Source of the DNA: JALORV01 sp963754065
Lineage (GTDB): Bacteria > Pseudomonadota > Gammaproteobacteria > Burkholderiales > Burkholderiaceae_F
Length of the DNA: 64,000 bases
Reading direction: 5' to 3'
NCBI GenBank assembly: GCA_963754065.1
Contig: CAVWFH010000001.1
Span: 1-64,000 of the forward strand
Positions 35,650 through 45,026 of the stretch are shown piece after piece. The notes beneath the pieces were generated by a model, which saw only the letters and a list, made by a program, of their open reading frames with translations, ran no database searches and was not told the origin of the DNA. Position numbers and translations under genes: made by a program. Every line of letters starts with the position of its first letter. The first letter of the stretch is position 1.

Positions 35650-36417
35650 ATGAATTGTTGGATACGACGCGCTGCCGCGCCGGCCCTGGCCCTGATGTGT
35701 TCAGTGGCCCTGGCACAGGCCCCGGCGCCGAAAGGCGCCGACGCGGGCAAGGCGGCAACGGTCGCCGGCAGCACCGAGGCGCAGATCGCCGCACGCTTCG
35801 CCGAGCGATCGGGCATGAAGCCGGATCAGGTGTTTCGCGGTCAAGGCGGTCTGTACGAGGTGCTGGTGCGCGGCGAACTGTATTACGTCGATCCGGCCGT
35901 CAACTTCGTCATCATGGGCCGCATGTTCGATTCGCGTACGCGCGAGGACCTGACACAGAAGCGGCTCGACGCGGCACTGAAGATCGACTTCAAGGCCTTG
36001 CCGTTCGATCGCGCGGTGAAAACCGTTCGCGGCAACGGCTCGCGCGTGCTCGTCACGTTCGAGGACCCGAACTGCCCGTACTGCAAGAAGCTCTGGCAGA
36101 ACATGTCGCAGCTGAACAACGTCACGATCTACACCTTCCTGTATCCGATCCTCTCGCCCGACTCGCACGAGAAGTCGAAGGCGATCTGGTGCTCGAAGGA
36201 TCGCGCAGCGGCCTGGGACGACTACATGGTCCAGGGCAAGGCGCCCGCGGCGGCTGCCGCCGACTGCAAGAATCCGCTCGAGCAGAACGTCGCGCTCGGT
36301 CGCGAGTTCGGCATCAACGGCACGCCGACCATCATCTTTGCCGACGGAACGCGCGGCGCCGGAGCGATACCGATGGAGTCGATCGAGCAGCGCCTCGCCG
36401 CCACCAGCAAGAAATAG
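35650..36417 (+). CDS. dsbC: Thiol:disulfide interchange protein DsbC
   Basis: Periplasmic disulfide isomerase of 255 residues. Signal peptide (cleavage near VALAQA), N-terminal dimerisation part (FRGQGGLYEVLVRGELYYVD), then a thioredoxin domain with the active site FEDPNCPYCKKLW (Cys142 and Cys145) and the cis-Pro loop GINGTPTIIFADG. A second pair (AIWCSKD and ADCKN) is the usual structural disulfide. It is convergent with mltA. Confidence 0.92.
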   Translation: MNCWIRRAAAPALALMCSVALAQAPAPKGADAGKAATVAGSTEAQIAARFAERSGMKPDQVFRGQGGLYEVLVRGELYYVDPAVNFVIMGRMFDSRTREDLTQKRLDAALKIDFKALPFDRAVKTVRGNGSRVLVTFEDPNCPYCKKLWQNMSQLNNVTIYTFLYPILSPDSHEKSKAIWCSKDRAAAWDDYMVQGKAPAAAAADCKNPLEQNVALGREFGINGTPTIIFADGTRGAGAIPMESIEQRLAATSKK

Positions 36418-36442
36418 CGTTCAGCGAAGTTCGGCGCAATGC

Positions 36443-37672
36443 TCAACGCCGGAGCAGCGACTCCGGCGTGCTTCCCTTGGGCACGAGCAGCCAGGCACTG
36501 GCGTCGTACTTCTGCCGGCCGGCGGCCTGGCCGGCCTCGGCGCCGAAACCCCAGAAAAAATCGAAGCGCAGCGGCCCGCGTATCGCGCCGCCGGTGTCCT
36601 GCGCGAGCATCGGGCGCAGCAGCGCCGCGCCGGATTTCGGATCGGTCGATGAAATGACCACCGGAGCGCCCAGCGGGATGTAGCGGGCATCAGCGGCCAC
36701 GGAGTATCCCGGAGTCAGCGGCACGCCGAGTGCGCCGACCGGGCCGTGCGCCGGATCACCCAGCGGCAGTTCGCGAAAGAACACAAAGCTCGGATTCTGG
36801 TCCAGCAGTTCTTTGGCGCGCGCCGGATTGCGTTCGATCCACGCCTTGATGCCGGGCATCGAGGTCTGGTCGAGCGTCAACTCGCCCTGATCGATCAGCC
36901 AGCGACCGATCGATCGATACGGATGGCCATTCTGGTCGCCGTAGCCGAGCCGGATCATGTTGCCATCGTTGAACTGCACTCGACCCGAGCCCTGCACCTG
37001 CAGGAAGAACGCCTCGACCGGATCGTCGACCCAGACGAGTTCGTTGCCCGCCAGTGGTTCGCCGTTGGTGATGTCGGCTCGCGAGGGATAGGGAACGACC
37101 CGTCGGCCCTGCAGCTTGCCGCGCAGGCGCAGGTTCGAGAGCTCCGGATGGAGGCTGGCGAGGTCGACGACCAGCAGGTCGGGCGGCACCTTGTAGATCG
37201 GCGTGGTGTACTTGCCGCCGCGTTCCCGGCTGCCGCGCAGCAGTGGTTCGTAGTAGCCCGTCATCAGTCCCGTGTCGCGTGTTTCCAGCGCGCGCTCGCC
37301 CTCGACGCGGCGCGCGAGCACACGGTAGGCGTCGAAGCGGGCCGCGAAGTACGCCTGCACGCTGCGGGCATTGCGCCCGTCGACGCTGTCGACCTGCGCG
37401 CAGGCTTCGCGCCATGCGTCGCGCTTGGCGAGCGCGCGGCAGGTTTGCAGGAACGCACTCCAGGCGCCGATCCAGTCGTCGGGCCGGATCGCCGGAAGCA
37501 TCTCGAACACGATCGGTTCGTAAACGGCCCGGGTCTCCACCGGCGCTTCCGGCGCCGGGGTCGGACGCGGCGCCGGCGGGGGGGATGGTGCCGGTGGGGG
37601 AACAGGGCGCACGGCGCAACCAGCCAGCAGCACCGCTGCAACGGTCAGCGCGACCCGGCGTCTAGAATTCAT
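36443..37672 (-). CDS. mltA: Membrane-bound lytic murein transglycosylase A
   Basis: Lipoprotein that cleaves peptidoglycan to 1,6-anhydromuropeptides. The lipobox is LLAGC (Cys19 from the ATG at 37672) followed by a Pro-rich linker. MltA blocks: TGYYEPLLRGSRERGGKYTT, GVPLTPGYSVAADARYIPLG and MLAQDTGGAIRGPLRFDFFW with GFG after it (the 3D domain with catalytic Asp). The start is chosen for the signal; an upstream ATG at 37693 would overlap the small membrane protein on the other strand. Confidence 0.93.
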   Translation of the reverse strand: MNSRRRVALTVAAVLLAGCAVRPVPPPAPSPPPAPRPTPAPEAPVETRAVYEPIVFEMLPAIRPDDWIGAWSAFLQTCRALAKRDAWREACAQVDSVDGRNARSVQAYFAARFDAYRVLARRVEGERALETRDTGLMTGYYEPLLRGSRERGGKYTTPIYKVPPDLLVVDLASLHPELSNLRLRGKLQGRRVVPYPSRADITNGEPLAGNELVWVDDPVEAFFLQVQGSGRVQFNDGNMIRLGYGDQNGHPYRSIGRWLIDQGELTLDQTSMPGIKAWIERNPARAKELLDQNPSFVFFRELPLGDPAHGPVGALGVPLTPGYSVAADARYIPLGAPVVISSTDPKSGAALLRPMLAQDTGGAIRGPLRFDFFWGFGAEAGQAAGRQKYDASAWLLVPKGSTPESLLRR

Positions 37673-37691
37673 CGATGCAAAGAAACTGGTC

Positions 37692-37799
37692 ATGTGGCTG
37701 ATTCTGCTTGAAGCTGCGCTCGCGCTGGGCGCGCTGGTGTTCATCGTCTGGTGGACGATGTTCCAGAAGCCGCGACGGCGTCGGCCTCCCGAGCGCTAA
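37692..37799 (+). CDS. Very small membrane protein (35 aa)
   Basis: ATG at 37692 to TAA at 37799 encodes one membrane helix (LILLEAALALGALVFIVWWT) followed by a strongly basic tail (KPRRRRPPER), a classic small single-span protein with its tail in the cytoplasm. Similar tiny proteins are, from memory, found between mltA and apaG in related Burkholderiales. It is divergent from mltA, and its start lies at the alternative mltA start. Function unknown. Confidence 0.6.
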   Translation: MWLILLEAALALGALVFIVWWTMFQKPRRRRPPER

Positions 37800-37826
37800 G
37801 GTTACGTACAGCGTTCAGTGCACTAT

Positions 37827-38201
37827 TCAGTGCAGCGTCCGGGGCATCGACAGCACGAATTCCGGAATCATTGCCTCGAAGGCTGTACCGTCGTCGGCCA
37901 CGCACTGATAGGTGCCGCGCATCGACCCTACCGGCGTCGTCAAGGGGCAGCCGCTGGTGTATTCGAAGGACTCGCCGGGCTTCAGCACCGGCTGTTCGCC
38001 CACCACGCCATCGCCACGCACTTCCTCGACCTGATTGTTGGCGTCGGTGATGATCCAGTGCCGCGACATCAGCTGCGCGGTGTGCTCGCCCGTGTTGCGG
38101 ATCGTCACGGTGTACGCGAACACGAAGTGCTGCTCCTCGGGATTCGAATGCGCGTCGAGGTACTGGGGACGAACGCTGACAGAAAATTCGTAAGTGGCCA
38201 T
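37827..38201 (-). CDS. apaG: ApaG protein
   Basis: ApaG/Co2+-Mg2+ efflux-associated protein of 124 residues, a single fibronectin-III-like beta sandwich. Blocks: YEFSVSVRPQYLDAHSNPEE, FAYTVTIRNTGEHTAQLMSR, HWIITDANNQVEEVRGDGVV and the ligand loop FEYTSGCPLTTPVGSMRGTY. The ATG at 38201 fits the family start. It is divergent from rpe, as is usual in this group. Confidence 0.93.
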   Translation of the reverse strand: MATYEFSVSVRPQYLDAHSNPEEQHFVFAYTVTIRNTGEHTAQLMSRHWIITDANNQVEEVRGDGVVGEQPVLKPGESFEYTSGCPLTTPVGSMRGTYQCVADDGTAFEAMIPEFVLSMPRTLH

Positions 38202-38326
38202 TGAGATCCCGGCGCGGAGCGCGGGCGTAGGGTTGACGGACGGATTGTGGCGGCGGAGTGCGGCTGGACCGACGCTTAGAATAGTCGTGACCGGCAAAGT
38301 TTCCGCAACCCGACCCTGGAGCAGCG

Positions 38327-39031
38327 ATGTCCTCCGGCTTTCGTATCGCACCGAGCATACTGTCCGCCGATTTTGCCCGACTGGGCGAAGAGGTTCGGGC
38401 GGTGGTGGCCGCGGGCGCCGACTGGATCCACTTCGACGTGATGGACAACCATTACGTTCCGAACCTCACGATCGGCCCGCTGGTCTGCCAGGCCATCCGT
38501 CCGCACGTCGACGTCCCGATCGATGTGCACCTGATGGTCAAGCCGGTCGACAGGATCATTCCGGACTTCGCCAAGGCCGGCGCCAATGTCATCACGTTCC
38601 ATCCCGAGGCGTCCGAGCACGTCGATCGCACGCTTGCGCTGATCCGCGACCTGGGCTGCAAGGCCGGGCTCGTCTTCAATCCGGCTACGCCGCTGGCTTG
38701 GATGGATCATGTGATGGACAAGATCGACGTGGTACTGCTGATGTCGGTCAACCCCGGCTTCGGCGGCCAGACCTTCATTGCGGAAACCTTGCCCAAGCTG
38801 CGCGCCGTGCGCGCGCGCGTCGATGCGTACGTGCGTGCCACTGGCCGACCGATACTCGTCGAGGTCGATGGCGGGGTGAAGACGGACAACATCCGCATGA
38901 TCGCCGAGGCCGGTGCCGATACGTTCGTCGCCGGCAGTGCGGTGTTCGGAATGCGCGATGCCGATGGCGGTTATCGCGGCGTCATGGCGCAGATGCGCGC
39001 GGAACTCGACACGCTCGCGCGCGCCGCATGA
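38327..39031 (+). CDS. rpe: Ribulose-phosphate 3-epimerase
   Basis: Interconverts ribulose 5-phosphate and xylulose 5-phosphate in the pentose-phosphate and Calvin pathways. The 234-residue TIM barrel has RIAPSILSADFARLGEEV, the metal ligands in WIHFDVMDNHYVPNLT and DVHLMVKPVD, and the phosphate loop VLLMSVNPGFGGQTF, then VEVDGGVK. Its stop overlaps the start of gph (ATGA). Confidence 0.95.
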   Translation: MSSGFRIAPSILSADFARLGEEVRAVVAAGADWIHFDVMDNHYVPNLTIGPLVCQAIRPHVDVPIDVHLMVKPVDRIIPDFAKAGANVITFHPEASEHVDRTLALIRDLGCKAGLVFNPATPLAWMDHVMDKIDVVLLMSVNPGFGGQTFIAETLPKLRAVRARVDAYVRATGRPILVEVDGGVKTDNIRMIAEAGADTFVAGSAVFGMRDADGGYRGVMAQMRAELDTLARAA

Positions 39032-39726
39032 CTCCGATGCCGGCGCGGGCCGTACTGATCGACCTCGACGGCACGCTGCTCGATACCGTCCCCGACCTTG
39101 CCGCAGCGGTCAACGCCATGCTGGCAGACCTGGGGCGCGCGGCGCTACCGAACGCGACCGTGGCGGCCTACATCGGCAAGGGCGCCGACATCCTGGTGCA
39201 CCGTTCACTGACCGGCGCGCTCGACGGGCGGGCCGACGAAGCGACTTTCGCCCGCGGCAAGGAGGCGTTCTATCGCCACTACCGGCGGCTCAACGGCCAT
39301 GCGGCGTTGGTCTTCCCAGGCGTGCCGACGGCGCTGTCCGCCTTTCGAGCCGGCGGCCTCAGGCTCGCGTGCGTCACCAACAAGCCGCGCGAGTTCACGG
39401 TCGACCTGCTCGACCGGGTGGGCCTGTCGGACTATTTCGATGCCGTGATCTCCGGCGATGACACGGTCGAAAAGAAGCCGCATGGTGCACCGGTGCTGGC
39501 GGCGTGCGCGCGCCTGGACGTGCCGGCCGCAGATGCCGTGATGATCGGCGATTCGGAAAATGATCTCCTGTCGGCGCGGGCGGCGGGGTGCCGGGCGATC
39601 CTTGTCGAAGGGGGCTACAACGAAGGGCGCTCGGTCGCCGCGCTGCCGGCCGATGCTATAGTCGAAACGCTCGTGGACGCGGTCGCCCTGATCGCTCCTC
39701 TCGCCGTAAACGACGCTCTCCGATGA
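39028..39726 (+). CDS. gph: Phosphoglycolate phosphatase
   Basis: HAD-family phosphatase of 232 residues that removes phosphate from 2-phosphoglycolate. HAD motifs: LIDLDGTLLDTVPDLAAAVN (motif I), RLACVTNKPREF (II), KKPHGAPV and VMIGDSENDLLSARAAGC (motif IV). Coupled to rpe by a 4-base overlap. Its own stop overlaps the start of the Trp-rich leader peptide. Confidence 0.95.
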   Translation: MTPMPARAVLIDLDGTLLDTVPDLAAAVNAMLADLGRAALPNATVAAYIGKGADILVHRSLTGALDGRADEATFARGKEAFYRHYRRLNGHAALVFPGVPTALSAFRAGGLRLACVTNKPREFTVDLLDRVGLSDYFDAVISGDDTVEKKPHGAPVLAACARLDVPAADAVMIGDSENDLLSARAAGCRAILVEGGYNEGRSVAALPADAIVETLVDAVALIAPLAVNDALR

Positions 39727-39824
39727 GTCACCGCGACCAACGCGATTCCGTTTTCCTGGGGGCATGGCGCAAAGCCTGGTGCCGGTTCTGGCACGCCCAG
39801 GGGGTCTGGTCCTGGCGCCCCTAA
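39723..39824 (+). CDS. Trp-rich leader peptide upstream of trpE
   Basis: A 33-residue reading frame with five Trp codons (positions 15, 19, 23, 29 and 31) in GAWRKAWCRFWHAQGVWSWR, ending 82 bases before trpE. Five Trp in 33 residues is far above chance and matches a transcription-attenuation leader peptide sensing charged tRNA-Trp. Its ATG overlaps the gph stop (ATGA). Alternative hairpins follow (39835-39876). It is too short for most gene finders. It is called here from composition and position. Confidence 0.75.
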   Translation: MSHRDQRDSVFLGAWRKAWCRFWHAQGVWSWRP

Positions 39825-39834
39825 GGCGCTGACC

Positions 39835-39876
39835 GCCGCATCGATGCGGCTCTCCGTTGGTGTTCGACCGTGCGGC
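39835..39876 (+). promoter_or_regulatory. Alternative hairpins of a possible trp attenuator
   Basis: GCCGCA at 39835-39840 can pair with TGCGGC at 39845-39850 (forming a perfect 16-base palindrome) or with the second TGCGGC at 39871-39876. These pairings exclude each other, as in attenuators. No T-tract follows, so if this is regulation it may act through Rho or by masking the trpE ribosome site. Confidence 0.4.
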
Positions 39877-39906
39877 GATCGTCCGCGCGACCCCTGCAGG
39901 TGACAC

Positions 39907-41394
39907 GTGACTGAAATCGAATTTAAAGCCCTTGCGGCACAGGGCTACAACCGCATCCCGCTGATCGCCGAGAGCTTTGCGGATCTCGAGACCCCGCTTT
40001 CGCTGTACCTGAAGCTCGCAAACGAAGCCAATACCTTCCTGCTCGAGTCGGTCGTCGGCGGCGAGCGCTTCGGTCGCTACTCGTTCATCGGCCTGGCCGC
40101 GCGCACGTCGTTGCGCACTGTCATCCGCGACGACGGCTGCACGACCGAGATCCTCGAGGGCGGGCGGGTGAAGGAAACGCACGACGGCGATCCGCTTGCC
40201 GTGATCGGACAGTTCGCTGCGCAGTTCAAGGTGGCGCTGCGGCCGGGATTGCCGCGCTTCGCGGGCGGACTGGCCGGCTACTTCGGCTACGACACCGTGC
40301 GCGTGATTGAAAAGAAGCTCGCACGCACCAAGCCCGACGACCTCGGCGTGCCCGACATCCTGCTGTTGCTGGCCGAGGAAGTGGCGGTCATCGACAACCT
40401 GGCAGGCCGCATCTACCTGATCGTCTACGCGGATCCGCGCCAGCCCGAGGCGCACGCACGGGCGCGCCAGCGGCTGCGTGAACTGAAGACGCGCCTGGCG
40501 CGGCCGATCGAACCGCCGCATGCGCGCGCCAGCGTGCGCCGCGAGGAGTATCGCGAGTTCGCCAAGAGCGACTACCTCGCGGCGGTCGCGCGCGCCAAGG
40601 AGTACATCGCTGCCGGCGACGTCATGCAGGTGCAGATCGGCCAGCGCATCCGCAAGCCGTTCGCCGACTCGCCGCTGTCGCTGTACCGCGCGCTGCGGAC
40701 GCTGAATCCGTCGCCGTACATGTACTTCTACAACTTCGGCGACTTCCATGTCGTCGGCGCGTCGCCGGAGATCCTGGTGCGCAGCGAGGACCGCGAGGGC
40801 AAGCGCATGGTCGCGATCCGCCCGATCGCTGGCACCCGGCCGCGTGGCTCCACGCCGGAACAGGATGCGATCCTCGCGGCCGAGCTGGCGGCCGATCCGA
40901 AGGAACGTGCCGAGCACCTGATGCTGATCGATCTGGCGCGCAATGACATCGGTCGCATCGCCGAGACCGGCAGCATCAAGGTGACGGAACAGTACGTGAT
41001 CGAAAAATACTCGCACGTGCAGCACCTGGTGAGCCACGTCGAGGGTGTGCTCAAACCCGGCCTGACGAACCTCGACGTACTGCGTGCGACATTTCCAGCC
41101 GGCACCCTGTCGGGTGCGCCCAAGGTGCGCGCGATGGAGATCATCGACGAGCTCGAGCCGGTCAAGCGCGGGATCTACGGTGGTGCCGCCGGCTATCTGT
41201 CGTTCAATGGCGACATGGACCTCGCGATCGTCATCCGCACCGGTGTCGTGAAGGGCAACGTCCTGTACGCGCAGGCAGCGGCCGGCATCGTCGCCGACTC
41301 CGTCCCCGAGAGTGAATGGAAAGAGACGGAAGTCAAGGCGCGCGCCGTGCTGCGCGCCGCCGAGCAGGTCGAAGACGGCTTCGACGCGGAGTAG
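39907..41394 (+). CDS. trpE: Anthranilate synthase component I
   Basis: Makes anthranilate from chorismate, with ammonia supplied by TrpG. 495 residues starting with GTG. Tryptophan-binding N-terminus (TPLSLYLKLANEANTFLLES), then the catalytic domain: GDVMQVQIGQRI, SPYMYFYNFGDFHVVGASPE, IRPIAGTRPRGSTPEQD, ERAEHLMLIDLARNDIGRIA and PAGTLSGAPKVRAMEIIDEL. It is 4 bases upstream of trpG. Feedback inhibition by Trp is expected from the LLES element (family knowledge). Confidence 0.96.
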   Translation: MTEIEFKALAAQGYNRIPLIAESFADLETPLSLYLKLANEANTFLLESVVGGERFGRYSFIGLAARTSLRTVIRDDGCTTEILEGGRVKETHDGDPLAVIGQFAAQFKVALRPGLPRFAGGLAGYFGYDTVRVIEKKLARTKPDDLGVPDILLLLAEEVAVIDNLAGRIYLIVYADPRQPEAHARARQRLRELKTRLARPIEPPHARASVRREEYREFAKSDYLAAVARAKEYIAAGDVMQVQIGQRIRKPFADSPLSLYRALRTLNPSPYMYFYNFGDFHVVGASPEILVRSEDREGKRMVAIRPIAGTRPRGSTPEQDAILAAELAADPKERAEHLMLIDLARNDIGRIAETGSIKVTEQYVIEKYSHVQHLVSHVEGVLKPGLTNLDVLRATFPAGTLSGAPKVRAMEIIDELEPVKRGIYGGAAGYLSFNGDMDLAIVIRTGVVKGNVLYAQAAAGIVADSVPESEWKETEVKARAVLRAAEQVEDGFDAE

Positions 41395-41398
41395 CGCC

Positions 41399-41980
<582 letters not shown>

Positions 41981-41982
41981 AC

Positions 41983-43015
41983 ATGCCGATTTCCCCGAGC
42001 GAAGCGCTGGTCCGGTGCATCGAGCACCGCGAAATCTTCCAGGACGAAATGCTGTCGCTATGGCGGCGGCTTGATGAGCGGCGAACTCACTCCGGTGCAG
42101 ATCGCAGCGTTGACGATGGGACTGCGCGTCAAGAAGGAGACCATCGGTGAGATCGCCGCGGCGGCGCAGATCATGCGCGAGTTCGCGACGAAGGTGGAGC
42201 CCGCGGACCGCTCCAACCTCGTGGACCTGTGCGGCACGGGCGGGGACGCAGCGCATACGTTCAACATCTCGACGGCGGCGATGTTCGTCGCCGCGGCGGC
42301 CGGCGCGCGCGTGGCCAAGCACGGCGGGCGCAGTGTGTCGTCCGGATCGGGCAGCGCCGACGTGCTGGAGTCGCTCGGTGCAAGCATCGTGCTGACGCCC
42401 GCCGCGGTGGCAAGCTGCATCGCGGAGACCGGCATCGGCTTCATGTTCGCGCCCAGCCATCATGCCGCGATGAAGCATGCTGCGCCGGTGCGCAAGGAAC
42501 TCGGTGTACGCACGATCTTCAACATCCTCGGGCCGCTGACGAATCCCGCCGGCGCGCCGAACCAGGTGATGGGCGTGTTCCACCCGGACCTGGTCGGCAT
42601 TCAGGTGCGCGTGCTGCAACAACTCGGCTCGAACCATGTGCTGGTCGTACATGGCAAGGACGGCATGGACGAGGTGTCGCTCGGCGCAGCGACGCTGGTC
42701 GGTGAACTGAAGGACGGTGAAGTTCGCGAATACGAGATCCACCCGGAGGACTTCGGCCTGTCGATGGTTTCGAACAGGGGCTTGAAGGTCGGCAGCCCCG
42801 ACGAGTCGCGCTCGATGGTGCTGGAGGCGCTCGACGACGTCCCGGGAACGCCGCGCGAGATCGTGATCTTCAACGCCGGTGTCGCGCTGTACGCCGCCAA
42901 CGTCGCGGACTCGATCGGCGAGGGCATTGCACAGGCGCGTTCGGCCGTCGCCAGCGGCGCCGCGCGCCGCAAGCTCGACGAGTTCGTCGCAACGACCCGA
43001 AAGCTGGCCGCGTGA
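41983..43015 (+). pseudogene. trpD: Anthranilate phosphoribosyltransferase (one-base frameshift)
   Basis: Transfers phosphoribose from PRPP to anthranilate. The start (MPISPSEALVRCIEHREIFQ) and the body (LVDLCGTGGDAAHTFNISTA, KHGGRSVSSGSGSADVLESL, VRTIFNILGPLTNPAGAPNQ and GMDEVSLGA) are normal but lie in different frames. One extra T at 42071-42072 separates LSLWRRL from MSGELTPVQIAALTMG. Removing it gives a full-length enzyme of about 343 residues. As the rest of the pathway is intact, a sequencing insertion is the simplest explanation. Confidence 0.92.
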
Positions 43016-43539
43016 GTCTTAGGCGCGCACGTGGCCCCTTGCGCCGGGTGGTCCGCGCTCGCGTGCGCTGCATCGTCCTGCGCGCGGCAACACGGCGCGA
43101 CGTCGCCGGCGTGGCCGCGCTGGGCGCCTCGGCGGCGGAAACCGAGCACGGACTGATCCCGGACGTTGCGTCGCGCAGGCACGACGTGCGCGGGGCGCGC
43201 CGCTACTGGCGGCGGGCCATCGCCAGTCCGCGCACGCGCCTTTTCGTCGCAGTCCGCGGGGTCGAACTGCTGGGTTCGATAGGCGTCGACCTGATCGTCT
43301 CGCGGCATCGGTTGGCACACGTGCGTCGTCGTGTTTATCTGCACTCGCTCTACGTTCTGCCGTCGGCGCGTCGCCTCGGCCTGGCCCGGCAGCTGACGCG
43401 CCTGGCGCTCGACTGGGCACGCGGTCGGGGTGCGACGCAGGCCCGGCTGGAGATGGCGGCTCCCAACCGTTCCGCGCGTCGTCTGTACGAGTCGGTCGGC
43501 TTCCGCGCGCGTGAAATGATGTTCGCGCGACCTTTGTAG
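43012..43539 (+). CDS. GNAT acetyltransferase inserted in the trp operon
   Basis: A 175-residue GNAT protein, starting with GTG that overlaps the trpD stop (GTGA). An Arg-rich N-terminus is followed by the GNAT core (IVLRAATRRDVAGVAALGAS, VYLHSLYVLPSARRLGLARQ and APNRSARRLYESVGFRAREM). Only 9 bases separate it from trpC, so it is translated with the trp enzymes. GNAT proteins have no known role in tryptophan synthesis. It may modify a protein or small molecule linked to the pathway, or simply be a passenger. Confidence 0.85.
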   Translation: MSLRRARGPLRRVVRARVRCIVLRAATRRDVAGVAALGASAAETEHGLIPDVASRRHDVRGARRYWRRAIASPRTRLFVAVRGVELLGSIGVDLIVSRHRLAHVRRRVYLHSLYVLPSARRLGLARQLTRLALDWARGRGATQARLEMAAPNRSARRLYESVGFRAREMMFARPL

Positions 43540-43548
43540 CCTTGGCCG

Positions 43549-44337
43549 ATGGACGACATCCTGCAACGCATCCTGGCAACCAAGCACGACGAGGTGCGGC
43601 TTGCGCGCGCGCGCGTGCCGCTTGCACGGCTGCGCGAACGTGCGCACGACGCGTCGCCGGCACGCGACTTCACGGCAGCGCTGGTGGCCGCGCTACGCGC
43701 CGGGCGCAGCGCCGTGATCGCCGAAGTGAAGAAGGCTTCGCCGTCGAAGGGCGTGCTGCGCGCCGACTTCGACCCGGCGGCCATCGGCGCGAGCTATGCC
43801 CGGCACGGCGCGGCCTGCCTGAGCGTTCTCACCGACGTGCAGTACTTCCAGGGTGCGCCCGAATACCTGGAGCAGGCGCGCCGCGCCAGCGGCCTGCCGG
43901 TGCTGCGCAAGGACTTTTTTATCGACGAGTACCAGATCGTCGAGGCGCGCAGCTGGGGCGCCGACGCAATCCTGCTGATCGTTTCAGCGCTGGATCGGGC
44001 GCGTCTGCATGCGCTCGAGGCGGCCGCGCATGAACTCGGCATGGCCGTGCTGGTCGAGGTCCACGATGCCGACGAACTCGAACTCGCTCTGGACCTGAAG
44101 ACTCCGCTGATCGGGATCAACAACCGCAACCTGCGCACGTTCGAAACGCGCCTCGAGACCACGCTCGATCTGCTGCCGAGCATCGGGCCGGAGCGCATCG
44201 TCATCACGGAAAGCGGGATACTGGCGCCGGCCGATGTGAAGCGAATGCGCGCGGCCGGTGTCAATGCGTTCCTCGTAGGCGAGGCCTTCATGCGCGCCAC
44301 CGACCCGGGCGCTGAGCTCGCACGGCTCTTCGGGTGA
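43549..44337 (+). CDS. trpC: Indole-3-glycerol phosphate synthase
   Basis: Closes the indole ring of indole-3-glycerol phosphate. 262-residue TIM barrel: start MDDILQRILATKHDEVRLAR, active-site strands SAVIAEVKKASPSKGVLRAD, LSVLTDVQYFQGAPEYLEQA, LPVLRKDFFIDEYQIVEARS and GINNRNLRTFET, and phosphate loop ITESGILAPADVKRMRAAGV. Its stop overlaps the start of ung (GTGA). Confidence 0.96.
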   Translation: MDDILQRILATKHDEVRLARARVPLARLRERAHDASPARDFTAALVAALRAGRSAVIAEVKKASPSKGVLRADFDPAAIGASYARHGAACLSVLTDVQYFQGAPEYLEQARRASGLPVLRKDFFIDEYQIVEARSWGADAILLIVSALDRARLHALEAAAHELGMAVLVEVHDADELELALDLKTPLIGINNRNLRTFETRLETTLDLLPSIGPERIVITESGILAPADVKRMRAAGVNAFLVGEAFMRATDPGAELARLFG

Positions 44338-45026
44338 TCGACACGGTGGCGGTAGCGCCGAGCTGGCGGGCGCCGGTCGACGGCTTCTTCGCGGGCGAAC
44401 ACGGAAAGACACTGCTCGACTTTCTCGCGCAGCGTGAGGCCGCAGGTGCCCGGATCTATCCGCCCGAACCGCTACGCGCGCTTGCACTGACACCGCTCAC
44501 TGAGACCCGCGTCATCATCCTCGGGCAGGATCCGTACCATGGGCCGGGACAGGCGCATGGACTCGCGTTTTCCGTGCCCGATGGCGTGCGGCCGCCGCCG
44601 AGCCTGCGCAATGTCTTTCTCGAACTGCGTACCGATCTCGGCTGCCAAACGCCCGGCTCCGGCAATCTCGAACGCTGGGCGCGGCAGGGAGTGCTGTTGC
44701 TGAATACAGTGCTCACTGTCGAAGAGGGCCTGCCGGGCCGTCACGCCGGCAGGGGCTGGGAGCAGTTGACGGATGCGCTCATCGCTGCGGCGGCGCACGA
44801 CACGGCACCCAAGGCCTTTCTGCTGTGGGGGGCACAGGCCCAGGCGAAACACCGTTTGATTGACGCGGCAGGCAGAGGCCACCATTTGATACTCGAAGCC
44901 AACCACCCTTCGCCGCTTTCGGCCCGGCGCCCGCCGGTGCCGTTTCTCGGGTCCCGGCATTTCTCCCGGGCCAATGCCTTTCTGGCCGAGCACGGCCGAG
45001 GGGCTGTGGACTGGTCTCGGGCCTAG
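44334..45026 (+). CDS. ung: Uracil-DNA glycosylase
   Basis: Family-1 uracil-DNA glycosylase of 230 residues that excises uracil in base-excision repair. Water-activating loop GQDPYHGPGQAHGLAFSVPD (residues 64-83, catalytic Asp66), GVLLLNTVLTVEEG, and the DNA-intercalation loop EANHPSPLSARRPP. GTG start overlapping trpC. This pairing of trpC and ung is common in Burkholderiales. Confidence 0.95.
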   Translation: MIDTVAVAPSWRAPVDGFFAGEHGKTLLDFLAQREAAGARIYPPEPLRALALTPLTETRVIILGQDPYHGPGQAHGLAFSVPDGVRPPPSLRNVFLELRTDLGCQTPGSGNLERWARQGVLLLNTVLTVEEGLPGRHAGRGWEQLTDALIAAAAHDTAPKAFLLWGAQAQAKHRLIDAAGRGHHLILEANHPSPLSARRPPVPFLGSRHFSRANAFLAEHGRGAVDWSRA

